Source: Chitinophaga arvensicola
GTDB taxonomy: Bacteria > Bacteroidota > Bacteroidia > Chitinophagales > Chitinophagaceae
Reading direction: 5' to 3'
Length of the DNA: 64,000 nt
NCBI RefSeq assembly: GCF_900110835.1
Contig: NZ_FOJG01000003.1
Coordinates: 62,001 to 126,000, forward strand
The notes beneath the pieces were generated by a model. It saw only the letters and a program-made list of their open reading frames with translations, searched no databases and was not told where the DNA came from. Of the stretch, positions 36,319 through 44,641 are shown in pieces (position 1 is the first letter of the stretch; each line of letters begins with the position of its first letter). The translations under genes and the position numbers were made by a program.

Positions 36319-36373
36319 TGAAAAGGCATTAAAGCAGGCACCTGAAGGTGGAATGCTTTAATGCCTTTTCTCA
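36319..36373. terminator. Intrinsic terminator, probably bidirectional
   Basis: A perfect 16-bp stem (AAAAGGCATTAAAGCA pairing with TGCTTTAATGCCTTTT) with an internal smaller hairpin (CACCTGAAGGTG) lies between the small lipoprotein gene and the convergent histidine kinase gene. The A and T runs at its base allow termination from both sides. Confidence 0.85.
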
Positions 36374-36395
36374 TAGTGCCTCTTTCCTATTGTCT

Positions 36396-39224
36396 TTACT
36401 GTGTATAGGGCAAAAGTACCTGGAATACAGCACCATTGCCGGGAGAAGACAGTGCTAAAATACTTCCGTGGTGGTTGTGTACAATCTTTTTACAGATGGC
36501 CAGTCCGATACCGGTTCCGGAATATTCATCCTTGCTATGTAATCGCTGGAAGATTTTGAAGATCTTATCGGCATGATCCTGTTTAAAGCCGATACCGTTA
36601 TCGCTGAAGGTAAGCACACAATATGCTTTTTCCACTACTCTTCCGAAATGCGCCAGCAGCTCTTCCGGCGTGGCTTTCTCCGCAGTGAGACTGATGCGCG
36701 GTGTAGTACCTTCCTTAGAAAATTTCAGGGCATTGCTGATGAGGTTTGCAAAAAGCTGGTTCACCTGGAACGGCACTACCTCCAGCTGTGGTAGTGGACC
36801 GTGACTCAGGATCGCTTCCTTCTCTGCGATGAGCAGTTCAAAGTCGGCGCTGATCTGTTGCCAGATATGTTCCATATCTGTCAACTGAAAGCCGGTACCA
36901 GCATCAGACAAGCGGGAAAAATGCAGCACATCCTGTATCAGCGTGGACATACGGGCGGCAGAGTGTTCAATTTTATCGAGGTACTTTGCGGATAAATCGT
37001 CTGTCCTTTTTATCATTCCTGCGAAAGTGCGCATTTTCCGGAGAGGTTCCTGTAAATCGTGGGACGCGATATATGCAAACTGTTCCAGCTCCTGGTTTGT
37101 TTGCCGGAGTTGATTATTCGCCGTTGCCAGTTCATAGGTACGTGCTTCCACTTGCTGACGCAGCGTTGCTTCACTTTCCGCAATGGCCTCCTGGGCTTTT
37201 TTAATAGCATCAATTTCAGTAGCGGTACCATACCATTGTATTACATCACCGTTGATATTTCTTTCTGCGATGGCGCGGCTCAGGTGCCAGCGGTAGGCAC
37301 CATCTTTCATGAGAATACGGTGTTCTTTGACATAATCTGCTCTACCTGCCACCGCATCTTTCCACAGCTGATCCGTGCTTTCCAGGTCGTCGGGATGAAC
37401 AATGGAATGCCAGTAGTAACCACCATCCGGTGTAACGGTATGTGCCATCTGGTATTCCTGGATCCTTGTGTTGTAATATACTACCTTACCGTTGGTGTCT
37501 GCGATCCATACCAGTTGGGGCATGGCATCTGCGATGAGGCGGAACCGTTTATTGCTTTCTTCCAGCGCATCTACCCTTATCTTCTGATCTGTAATATCCA
37601 TGATGGCGCCGAGCAGTCTGACCGGCGTTTTCTGCTGATCAAAATACACGCGGCCTTTCGCCCGGATCCAGTGTAGTGATTTGTCAGGATGGATGATCCT
37701 TATTTCATAAAAGAGTTCGCCGGTGCGCATGGCGGCCTCATAGGCCTTATTACGTATAGGAAGATCTTCCCAATACACTGCATCCAGGTAGTCGTACCTG
37801 GAAGGATCGTTTCCGAACCCGAATATTTCCTCCATTCTTGGGGAGGCGATCATTGCATTTGTAAGGAGGTTCACATCGTAGCTGCCCAGTTCTGATACTT
37901 CCATGGCGAGGCGGGAGCGTTCCTCCGCATCCTTCATGGCCAGCCGCTGTTCTGTTGAATGGGTGACATCATAGGCCACTACCATGATACCAATGATATT
38001 GCCACTGGTATCTTTCATGGGTTCGTAGGTAAAATTGACGTAGAACAGTTCCTGTTTACCATTGCGGGGCAGGCTGACAGGTCTTTCTTTTGCTACATAA
38101 TGCTCACCGGTGTAGTACACGTTTTCCAACAGCGCTTCCAGTCCCTGGTTACGTACCTCCGGGAGTCCTTCGAATAAGGGTCTTCCGAGCATAACATCAG
38201 CCGGTTTCCCCCAGAGTTCCAGGATATGGCTATTGGCTATTTCCACGATATAGGCAGGGCCTTTCAGTACACACATGGCTACAGGAGCGTTGAGTACAAG
38301 GGCGCGGAAATTACTTTCACTTTGCCGAAGGGTTCTTTCTGCGATCACCTCCAGCGTAATATCGTTCATGGTACCATTGAACCTGACAGGTTTGCCGGCC
38401 TCATTAAAGACAGCTTTACCGAGCGCTTTTACATAGCAGCCGGAGGATTTACCAGGAGGTTTTATGTTGTATATGATATCATAGATGCCATTGTTTTCCC
38501 CTTCCAGCGCGCGCTGAATAGCGGTTACCACCCGGTCTCTGTCTTCCGCTGCAATGCTGGCAATGGCTGCCTCCAAAGGGATATCACCTTCGCCGGAAAG
38601 GCCGAACCAGGACCTCAGGCGGTCATTTCCGCGAAAAGTGTTTGTAACGGGATTGAGGTCCCAGGTACCGAGATTAGCGGCATCAATGGCAAATTCGAGT
38701 TGATTTTTTGTATCCCGGAGGGCGAGGTATTGTTTTACTTTCTCCGTTGTTTCGGTACAGGTGACCAATACGCCGTTGATTTCGCCGTATTCGTCTATCA
38801 CCGGGGTGTAGCCGTATGTCCAGTAAACATCTTCCATCCGGCCGTTGCGCCAGATAGGAACGAGGCGGTCTTCATCCCAGGTGGGTCCACCACCAGACAT
38901 TACCTGGTCGACCTGGGGACCGATCAGGTCCCAGGCCTCTTCCCATATCACTGCACCTAGTTGTCCCAGGGCACCGGGATGCTTGCCGTCGACGCCCATG
39001 CTTGGGCGGTAGGCATCATTATAAAAACAAAGCAATTCTTTGCTCCACCAAAGGAACATCGGAAAGCGGGAATTTAATAAAATACTTAGCGTTGTGCGTA
39101 AGCTCTGTGGCCAGGTATCGGGGTGTCCTAAAATGGTATTCTCCCATGGATAATTACGGGTCAGTTCCCCCATTTCTCCTCCCCCCTCCAGAAATCGCAA
39201 CCCAACAGTCGATGCATTATTCAT
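36396..39224 (-). CDS. Multi-PAS sensor histidine kinase
   Basis: 942 residues without obvious transmembrane segments, so probably cytoplasmic. Four to five PAS/PAC modules are visible, for example FLWWSKELLCFYNDAYRPSMG, WFGLSGEGDIPLEAAIASI, MVVAYDVTHSTEQ, LDAVYWEDLPIRNKAYEAA and ADAMPQLVWIADTNGKVVYYN. A coiled region (AESEATLRQQVEARTYEL) then leads to HisKA (LEQFAYIASHDLQEPLRKM, phospho-accepting His near residue 720) and an HATPase domain (LFANLISNALKFSKE, LTFSDNGIGF, YSGTGIGLAICKKIVHNH). No receiver or output domain is fused and no regulator gene is adjacent, so the partner is unknown. Confidence 0.93.
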   Translation of the reverse strand: MNNASTVGLRFLEGGGEMGELTRNYPWENTILGHPDTWPQSLRTTLSILLNSRFPMFLWWSKELLCFYNDAYRPSMGVDGKHPGALGQLGAVIWEEAWDLIGPQVDQVMSGGGPTWDEDRLVPIWRNGRMEDVYWTYGYTPVIDEYGEINGVLVTCTETTEKVKQYLALRDTKNQLEFAIDAANLGTWDLNPVTNTFRGNDRLRSWFGLSGEGDIPLEAAIASIAAEDRDRVVTAIQRALEGENNGIYDIIYNIKPPGKSSGCYVKALGKAVFNEAGKPVRFNGTMNDITLEVIAERTLRQSESNFRALVLNAPVAMCVLKGPAYIVEIANSHILELWGKPADVMLGRPLFEGLPEVRNQGLEALLENVYYTGEHYVAKERPVSLPRNGKQELFYVNFTYEPMKDTSGNIIGIMVVAYDVTHSTEQRLAMKDAEERSRLAMEVSELGSYDVNLLTNAMIASPRMEEIFGFGNDPSRYDYLDAVYWEDLPIRNKAYEAAMRTGELFYEIRIIHPDKSLHWIRAKGRVYFDQQKTPVRLLGAIMDITDQKIRVDALEESNKRFRLIADAMPQLVWIADTNGKVVYYNTRIQEYQMAHTVTPDGGYYWHSIVHPDDLESTDQLWKDAVAGRADYVKEHRILMKDGAYRWHLSRAIAERNINGDVIQWYGTATEIDAIKKAQEAIAESEATLRQQVEARTYELATANNQLRQTNQELEQFAYIASHDLQEPLRKMRTFAGMIKRTDDLSAKYLDKIEHSAARMSTLIQDVLHFSRLSDAGTGFQLTDMEHIWQQISADFELLIAEKEAILSHGPLPQLEVVPFQVNQLFANLISNALKFSKEGTTPRISLTAEKATPEELLAHFGRVVEKAYCVLTFSDNGIGFKQDHADKIFKIFQRLHSKDEYSGTGIGLAICKKIVHNHHGSILALSSPGNGAVFQVLLPYTQ

Positions 39225-39640
39225 ACAATGATAAATGTAGGAAAAAACCGTGATGCGGAGGGGATGATGAGCATAAATATCAGGATAGGGTATACGCCCG
39301 GGCTGGCTTTACCTCCAGGTTTCTGACGCACCCGTTCCCTGTGATGTTTTCATTTTTGAGTGTGAGGGGCTTATTTTTTGGGAAGGGTTTTATTCATGGT
39401 ACGCAGGTCTGGGCTTTGGTCTTTTTTCACGGCTGATTCAGGAGGGATAGTGGGCGGGGGAATGTTGTTGTTTCATATGGACTTCCAATTCCAATAAACC
39501 GCGTAGCCGGGATCTGTAGTACCGGAATCAGGAAGGGACTTGTATTTTGTGCATGGAGGTCGCTCCGCTTAGTAGTTCATATTTAGATAACTTTTGTAAC
39601 AGCGATAAGATGGTTTGCTATATGGCAATAAAAAAACTTA
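39225..39640. other. Intergenic stretch without recognisable genes
   Basis: No convincing reading frame, RNA or repeat is seen between the histidine kinase start and the tRNA-Pro promoter. It still has the base composition of the chromosomal part, in contrast to the AT-rich DNA after the tRNA. Confidence 0.5.
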
Positions 39641-39649
39641 CATAAAATT

Positions 39650-39678
39650 TTGAAAAATAAAATAATTAACTACTTTTG
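39650..39678 (+). promoter_or_regulatory. Promoter of tRNA-Pro
   Basis: TTG (39650-39652), an 18-base spacer and TACTTTTG (39671-39678) match the Bacteroidota promoter consensus. The tRNA begins 33 bases further on, leaving a short 5' leader. Confidence 0.75.
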
Positions 39679-39711
39679 CATCCCGTCAAACAGAGAAACA
39701 CATTTGTAAAA

Positions 39712-39785
39712 CGGGACGTAGCGCAGCCCGGTAGCGCGCTTGCATGGGGTGCAAGAGGTCGCTAGTTCGAATCTAGTCGTCCCGA
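39712..39785 (+). tRNA. tRNA-Pro (anticodon GGG)
   Basis: 74 nt without encoded CCA. The acceptor stem CGGGACG/CGTCCCG has 7 bp, followed by the discriminator A; D-stem GCGC/GCGC; anticodon stem CTTGC/GCAAG with loop ATGGGGT, giving anticodon GGG; T-arm GCTAG-TTCGAAT-CTAGT with one G-U pair. Its last 12 bases plus the next C form the 13-bp core repeated at 60179-60191, so it is the probable attachment site of the island that follows. Confidence 0.97.
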
Positions 39786-39786
39786 C
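39774..39786 (+). repeat. Putative attachment-site core (tRNA-proximal copy)
   Basis: TAGTCGTCCCGAC overlaps the 3' end of tRNA-Pro and is identical to 60179-60191. Integration here would restore the tRNA 3' end, as usual for tyrosine-integrase elements. The DNA beyond it is AT-rich and full of mobile-element genes. Confidence 0.75.
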
Positions 39787-39787
39787 T

Positions 39788-39827
39788 AAACGTGATACAT
39801 TTTTTTATAAAATTGTATCACGTTTTT
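39788..39827 (+). terminator. Terminator after tRNA-Pro
   Basis: AAACGTGATACA pairs with TGTATCACGTTT over an AT-rich loop and is followed by TTTT. It begins two bases after the attachment core, so it is either the original tRNA terminator or part of the inserted element. Confidence 0.8.
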
Positions 39828-40063
39828 TCTTTGCAATAATCTCACTATTAGACACTTAACTATCTCCCCAATATTCTTCTTAAAGCTTATTTTTTTTTAG
39901 TATTCTTTATAGATACCAATTTGGTTATGATGGCCTAAATCATACACGCCTGGTTGTCAGATGAATAAAGCGCTTCGAATATGTTGTTTTTTGAAAGTTC
40001 GGTATCCAGGGAAGTTTCAAGTGAACAATAATCGAACCCTCATAAGCATTAACGGACAGATGT

Positions 40064-41731
40064 CTATTTTTTAATTCGGCATTCCTGTGATATTCTAGCC
40101 AAATCCCGTAGCCATTGAAGAACGTTTTTTGCGCCCTCCCAATCGATTGAACTCCCCTTTCTATGCTCTATTTCTCTGATCTTCGCACACATTGAATTAT
40201 CGAAATTAGGACTGACGTCGGGCGTTTCTTGTTCATGCTTTGTTGCGCCCTCGTATAAAGAAAGATGACTTCCTGGATCACATATACCGTAAATAACTTG
40301 AACCTCTTTCTTGACGTCCTGACCAAACATTGCTTCGTTGAAAATGAGATTGCTGACAAGAATTAAATTAATCAATCTTCTTTTTAAAGCAAGATCAGCT
40401 CTCTCGTAGAGATCGTCCAAATGGGAAATTTGCGATACCGCTTGATCCAAACTTACTTTTTGTATTTCAACCAGAGAGTAAGCATTATGAAGTTCCAGAC
40501 CCAATGTGTTTATCCGTGCCTCACAATCTTTCTGTATTGCTAGAAAATCTTCACAATCTATATTTCCGTTGGAAAGAAGCTCTCTTGCCTTCGCAACCCG
40601 GTCAATCAATTTTTCAATGGTTCGCGTGATATAAACCTGATCAATAACCTTCTTGTTATAGATATCTTTAAAGGTATCCTGCAATATCTCTTTATACAAA
40701 CTGACATAATCATCCTCTGCCTTCAGGTTTGCTATTCCTCCCAGAAATAGGGTATTCATTCTGTCTGATCTTACTCTATAATGGCAGGGAGCATAGCAAT
40801 GGTAATAATAGTAGCGTTTAGTGTGACCTTTGGAACCACTGCCATAGAGTTTTCTATGGCAACAAGGGCAGTATATAAATCCCCGTAATGGTAACAAATC
40901 ATTTAACGGTTTATTTATATAGGTATTCCTTTTCCTATTGTCTAATATTCGTTGAACCTGGTCAAACAACTCTTCATTTACTAACGGCTCATGAATTCCT
41001 CTCACTTCGTACTTTTCTTTACCCGTGAATTCAGGAATTTTGACTCTCCCACAGTATACCGGGTTCCTTATCATGCACCAAAACGCACCTAAACTACAGT
41101 GTAAGCCCTCGTCTAGGCTTTGTTTATATAGTCTACTAATTGAAGTATTCAGTTCTGAAATACGTGTAAACACTTTCCGGACAAGCGTTGCCTGGGGCTC
41201 ATATGGAGTTAAGACCGTCTTCCCAGATTCTGTCGCCTTCTTTATGAATCCCATCGGTGCATGTCCCATCCATCTTCCTTCTTGTTTGGCCCTATGAATG
41301 CCATACTTGATATTTAGGGATCTTCTGTCATTTTCAACTTCAGATGTAACGATGTACATAGCTAAGAGAACCTTATTTTCGGGTATGGACATATTTAATG
41401 GCTGCTCTATAGCCTGAGGATCAATACCTAGTCTGGAAAGCTGGGTAATTACATAATAGGCGTCAGCAGTATTTCTGCTAAAACGATCCCATCTGGTAAA
41501 TAGAAGAAGATTGGGGCGGCTTAGCTTCTGTTGAGTAAGATGCTGCATTAGTTTGGTCCAAGCGGGTCTGAGGAAAGTCTTGGCGGAATGATCTTCAAAT
41601 ATCGTTTGAAGGATTTCTATATTATTGTTTGCACAGAAACTCTGCAAGCGCTCGGCCTGGCTTCTTTGTGAATAGCCTTTGAGTGCTTGTTCGTCTGTGC
41701 TCACGCGGATATAAAGAACTGCGGTTGACAT
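40064..41731 (-). CDS. Large serine recombinase
   Basis: 555 residues. The N-terminal resolvase domain has the nucleophile Ser11 in VLYIRVSTDEQALKGYS and the arginine motif FTRWDRFSRNTADAYYVITQL. Then come a recombinase domain (GIHRAKQEGRWMGHAPMGF, WCMIRNPVYCGRV), a zinc ribbon (FIYCPCCHRKLYG with later cysteines CYAPCHYR) and a coiled-coil region (about 350-470). This is the complete architecture of phage- and ICE-type large serine integrases. It lies 280 bases inside the tRNA-proximal island border and points toward it. Whether it moved the left part of the island or is passive cargo is open. Confidence 0.93.
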   Translation of the reverse strand: MSTAVLYIRVSTDEQALKGYSQRSQAERLQSFCANNNIEILQTIFEDHSAKTFLRPAWTKLMQHLTQQKLSRPNLLLFTRWDRFSRNTADAYYVITQLSRLGIDPQAIEQPLNMSIPENKVLLAMYIVTSEVENDRRSLNIKYGIHRAKQEGRWMGHAPMGFIKKATESGKTVLTPYEPQATLVRKVFTRISELNTSISRLYKQSLDEGLHCSLGAFWCMIRNPVYCGRVKIPEFTGKEKYEVRGIHEPLVNEELFDQVQRILDNRKRNTYINKPLNDLLPLRGFIYCPCCHRKLYGSGSKGHTKRYYYYHCYAPCHYRVRSDRMNTLFLGGIANLKAEDDYVSLYKEILQDTFKDIYNKKVIDQVYITRTIEKLIDRVAKARELLSNGNIDCEDFLAIQKDCEARINTLGLELHNAYSLVEIQKVSLDQAVSQISHLDDLYERADLALKRRLINLILVSNLIFNEAMFGQDVKKEVQVIYGICDPGSHLSLYEGATKHEQETPDVSPNFDNSMCAKIREIEHRKGSSIDWEGAKNVLQWLRDLARISQECRIKK

Positions 41732-41923
41732 CTTATAATGATGTCTATAAATATACGAAAAATAATGTCATTAAAATATTGGTATATTCCCCTTAGAGCA
41801 GCGTCCCCGACGCTGTGTCGTTAGTACGAGAGACAGTATCACAGACTTTTCAAGCTATTATTCCAATTTTTTTTCATAATATCGTGTGTCATGTAAAACG
41901 ATTACCCCATTACCCTATCGTCT

Positions 41924-44263
41924 ATGATTACTAAAATTGATATTCAGAAATTTGGACTTTTTAAGGACTATCAATGGAAACAGCAAGTCGGAGGTGGCGA
42001 CAAAGAAGTTTTTAATAAAATAAATATTATCTACGGAAGAAACTATTCTGGGAAAACGACCTTCTCTAGGGTGTTTAAATGTCTGGAAGACAAAAAGCTA
42101 CATCCTCACTTCGAAGATGCTAGGTTTACGATATACAAGGCTGATGGGGCAATGCTTACTCATCAGACAGTCGCAAATGAAAGTTTAAATGTCCGCGTAT
42201 ATAACTCAGACTTTATCCGTGCCAACCTAAGCTGGCTTAGTAATCCGGACGGATCCATCAAACCATTCACGATACTGGGTGAAAAAAATGTTGAAATAGA
42301 TCGGAAAATAAAAGAAATAGAAGCAAAACTCGGGGAAGGAACAGATGTTGGTCTACTAAAAGAACTGGATACATCTGCACAGCATCTCAGCCAAAAATAT
42401 AATGAATTCCAGAAGAAGCAGCAAGAACTGAGAGCCCGGTTGATTAATAAAGCGCAGGCAATTAAAACAGAAGCAGCTATTTTCAACAAAGTAACCTACA
42501 ATATTACCGGCATAGAGGTCGACATTAAGCAAATAGATGATTCGTCACTGCTGAGCGAGCAGCTAATTGAGGATAAGAAAAGATTATTGAAGGAAGAGGC
42601 TCTACCCATAATTGATCGGATCACGCAGCCTGAGTCAAAATTTGGGGCTTATGTTGAAAGTACAGCATTATTGGTGTCTAAGAAAATAAGTCCAGGAGAA
42701 CCACTCACCGAATTAATAAACAATAGCCTTTTACAGACCTGGGTAAGACATGGCATGGAGATTCACAGAAATGAGCGAGAAATCTGCGCTTTTTGTAGGA
42801 ATCCCTTGCCTCTAGATTTATGGGAAAAGCTAGATGCTCACTTTAACGAGGAGTCAGAAGAACTAAGAGGAAAACTGGCAAGACAAATAGCTATGCTCGA
42901 AAATGTTCAAAAAAAACTAACCCAGTTTCAACATGTTGCCAAAGATAAATTCTATCAAAACTATCATGTCAGATATAAGGCCCTTGTAGCCGAATGGAGT
43001 AAAGCCATGAATGCCTACTCCGAAAACCTGACTATATTAATCAAGGCCTTAAGAGAACGGGATAATGACATTTTTCAAGACAGTACACTATCCGAAATAC
43101 ATGATCTTTCCGAACCTATTTCGGCGCTAATAATAGCGTTCAATCAGCTAATTGATGAAAATAACATCAAAACTCAGACGCTATCAAATGATCAGGAAAC
43201 TGCCAGATCCGAACTCCGATTAAGCGAAGTTGCTAGATTCATTAAGGATATAGAGTATACGAGATCTCTTGCCGACATAGCAGAGTCTGAAAATGAGTAT
43301 AAAGTTTTGTTACAGGAACAAGTAGACAAATCTGCATTGGCAACCTCTCTACTTGAAGAAAAAAGAAATCTAGAGGCCAAAGCCCAGGACGAAACAATAG
43401 GTGCTGAATTGGTCAACAAGCATCTCATACAGTTCTTTGGCCATGACGACATAAAACTTGTAGCAGAAGGTTCAGCACCTAACATTAGATTTAAAATTGT
43501 GCGAGATGGCAATAATGCGCAAAATCTAAGTGAAGGTGAATCTAGCCTGATTTCATTTTGCTATTTCATCGCCAAAATAGAAGATGATTTGAAAGATAAG
43601 GCCAACATTAACAACTTAATCATTTATATAGATGATCCCATTTCCAGCTTGGATAACAATCACATTTTCTTTATGTTTAGTTTAATTGACGCGATGATTG
43701 CCCAACCTAAAAAATACGGTCAGCTATTCATATCAACTCATAATTTAGATTTTCTTAAATACCTTAAAAGGATTACTATAAATGGAGGGGACAGTGTTAA
43801 TTATTTCTTAGTGGAAAGGAAACAAAAAATGAACGAGAAATCCAGTTTCCTAACGCAAATGCCTAAACATATAAGAGAATACATTACGGAGTTCAATTAC
43901 TTATTCAGTGAGATTTACGCCATATACAAACCGCTTTCGTTTGACAGGAAAAAGTATATCGAAAATACATATAATCAATTCTACAATTTACCTAATAATA
44001 TAAGAAAGTTTCTGGAATGCTACTTATTCTATAAATATCCCAACACTAGCGATCCGCTGGGTAATTTGGGTAAACTATTTGATGGGAATGTTCCCAGTTT
44101 ACTAAACAGATTTATAAATGAATTTTCGCATTTGGTCTTTATTGACAGAGGCTGGAAACCCATAGATGTAGCGGAAGCTGAAACCTGCGTTAAAATCATT
44201 ATTGATAAAATAAGAGAAAAAGATGAGGAACAATTTAATGCTTTGGTTAGTAGCATAAGCTAG
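41924..44263 (+). CDS. RloC/PrrC-like AAA_13 ATPase with zinc-hook motif (putative anti-phage effector)
   Basis: 779 residues of ABC/SMC-like architecture. Walker A is GRNYSGKTT (38-46); a long coiled-coil region (about 120-480) is interrupted by ICAFCRNPL with Cys288 and Cys291, the CxxC of a zinc hook. The ABC signature LSEGESSLISFCYFIAKIE lies near 535 and Walker B/D-loop IIYIDDPISSLDNNH near 569. RloC proteins pair this head with a C-terminal anticodon nuclease; the C-terminus here (from about 650) has RKFLECYLFYKYPN and RFINEFSHLV, common to AAA_13 proteins, and I cannot confirm nuclease residues. No restriction-modification genes adjoin it. Defence role inferred. Confidence 0.82.
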   Translation: MITKIDIQKFGLFKDYQWKQQVGGGDKEVFNKINIIYGRNYSGKTTFSRVFKCLEDKKLHPHFEDARFTIYKADGAMLTHQTVANESLNVRVYNSDFIRANLSWLSNPDGSIKPFTILGEKNVEIDRKIKEIEAKLGEGTDVGLLKELDTSAQHLSQKYNEFQKKQQELRARLINKAQAIKTEAAIFNKVTYNITGIEVDIKQIDDSSLLSEQLIEDKKRLLKEEALPIIDRITQPESKFGAYVESTALLVSKKISPGEPLTELINNSLLQTWVRHGMEIHRNEREICAFCRNPLPLDLWEKLDAHFNEESEELRGKLARQIAMLENVQKKLTQFQHVAKDKFYQNYHVRYKALVAEWSKAMNAYSENLTILIKALRERDNDIFQDSTLSEIHDLSEPISALIIAFNQLIDENNIKTQTLSNDQETARSELRLSEVARFIKDIEYTRSLADIAESENEYKVLLQEQVDKSALATSLLEEKRNLEAKAQDETIGAELVNKHLIQFFGHDDIKLVAEGSAPNIRFKIVRDGNNAQNLSEGESSLISFCYFIAKIEDDLKDKANINNLIIYIDDPISSLDNNHIFFMFSLIDAMIAQPKKYGQLFISTHNLDFLKYLKRITINGGDSVNYFLVERKQKMNEKSSFLTQMPKHIREYITEFNYLFSEIYAIYKPLSFDRKKYIENTYNQFYNLPNNIRKFLECYLFYKYPNTSDPLGNLGKLFDGNVPSLLNRFINEFSHLVFIDRGWKPIDVAEAETCVKIIIDKIREKDEEQFNALVSSIS

Positions 44264-44421
44264 AAAGGCTGGAGTATATCCGTATTAAGGAACTCATCGT
44301 GCATTTTGTGCTCATTAAATAGTTCTAAGCATGAAAAGGCCATCAAAATAAGGTGATATCCCAAACATACCTCATTTACCTCTTCGTCAATGGTAATGGA
44401 TTGATTGTAATTGACATGTAG
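44260..44421 (-). pseudogene. Possible gene remnant convergent with the ATPase gene
   Basis: An open frame of 53 codons without an ATG runs from a stop at 44422 to a stop at 44260, reading ...SITIDEEVNEVCLGYHLILMAFSCLELFNEHKMHDEFLN... It has a plausible amino acid mix and acidic/helical character, so it may be the 3' end of a lost gene. The rest of the 378-base gap before the NACHT gene holds nothing I recognise. Confidence 0.25.
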
Positions 44422-44641
44422 CTACTTTTATTTGGAAATTAACTCGGAATCCCACATTATACACCCAGTCACTAACTAATAGTGTATAGTTGAGTAGCTA
44501 ATAAGAAAGCTATAAATTTATGGGAAGTATCAATATTTCAATAAGTCCATAATGATAGGTCCTTTACCCATTACTCAGTTTAGATTTTTATTCCTTAAAT
44601 ATGTAGTAAAATAATTGTCTACATTAACCAGCCCATATTGA

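Noticed and set aside
37059..38960. Long plus-strand frames opposite the PAS histidine kinase
   Set aside because: The opposite strand carries all histidine kinase motifs in order; these frames show none.
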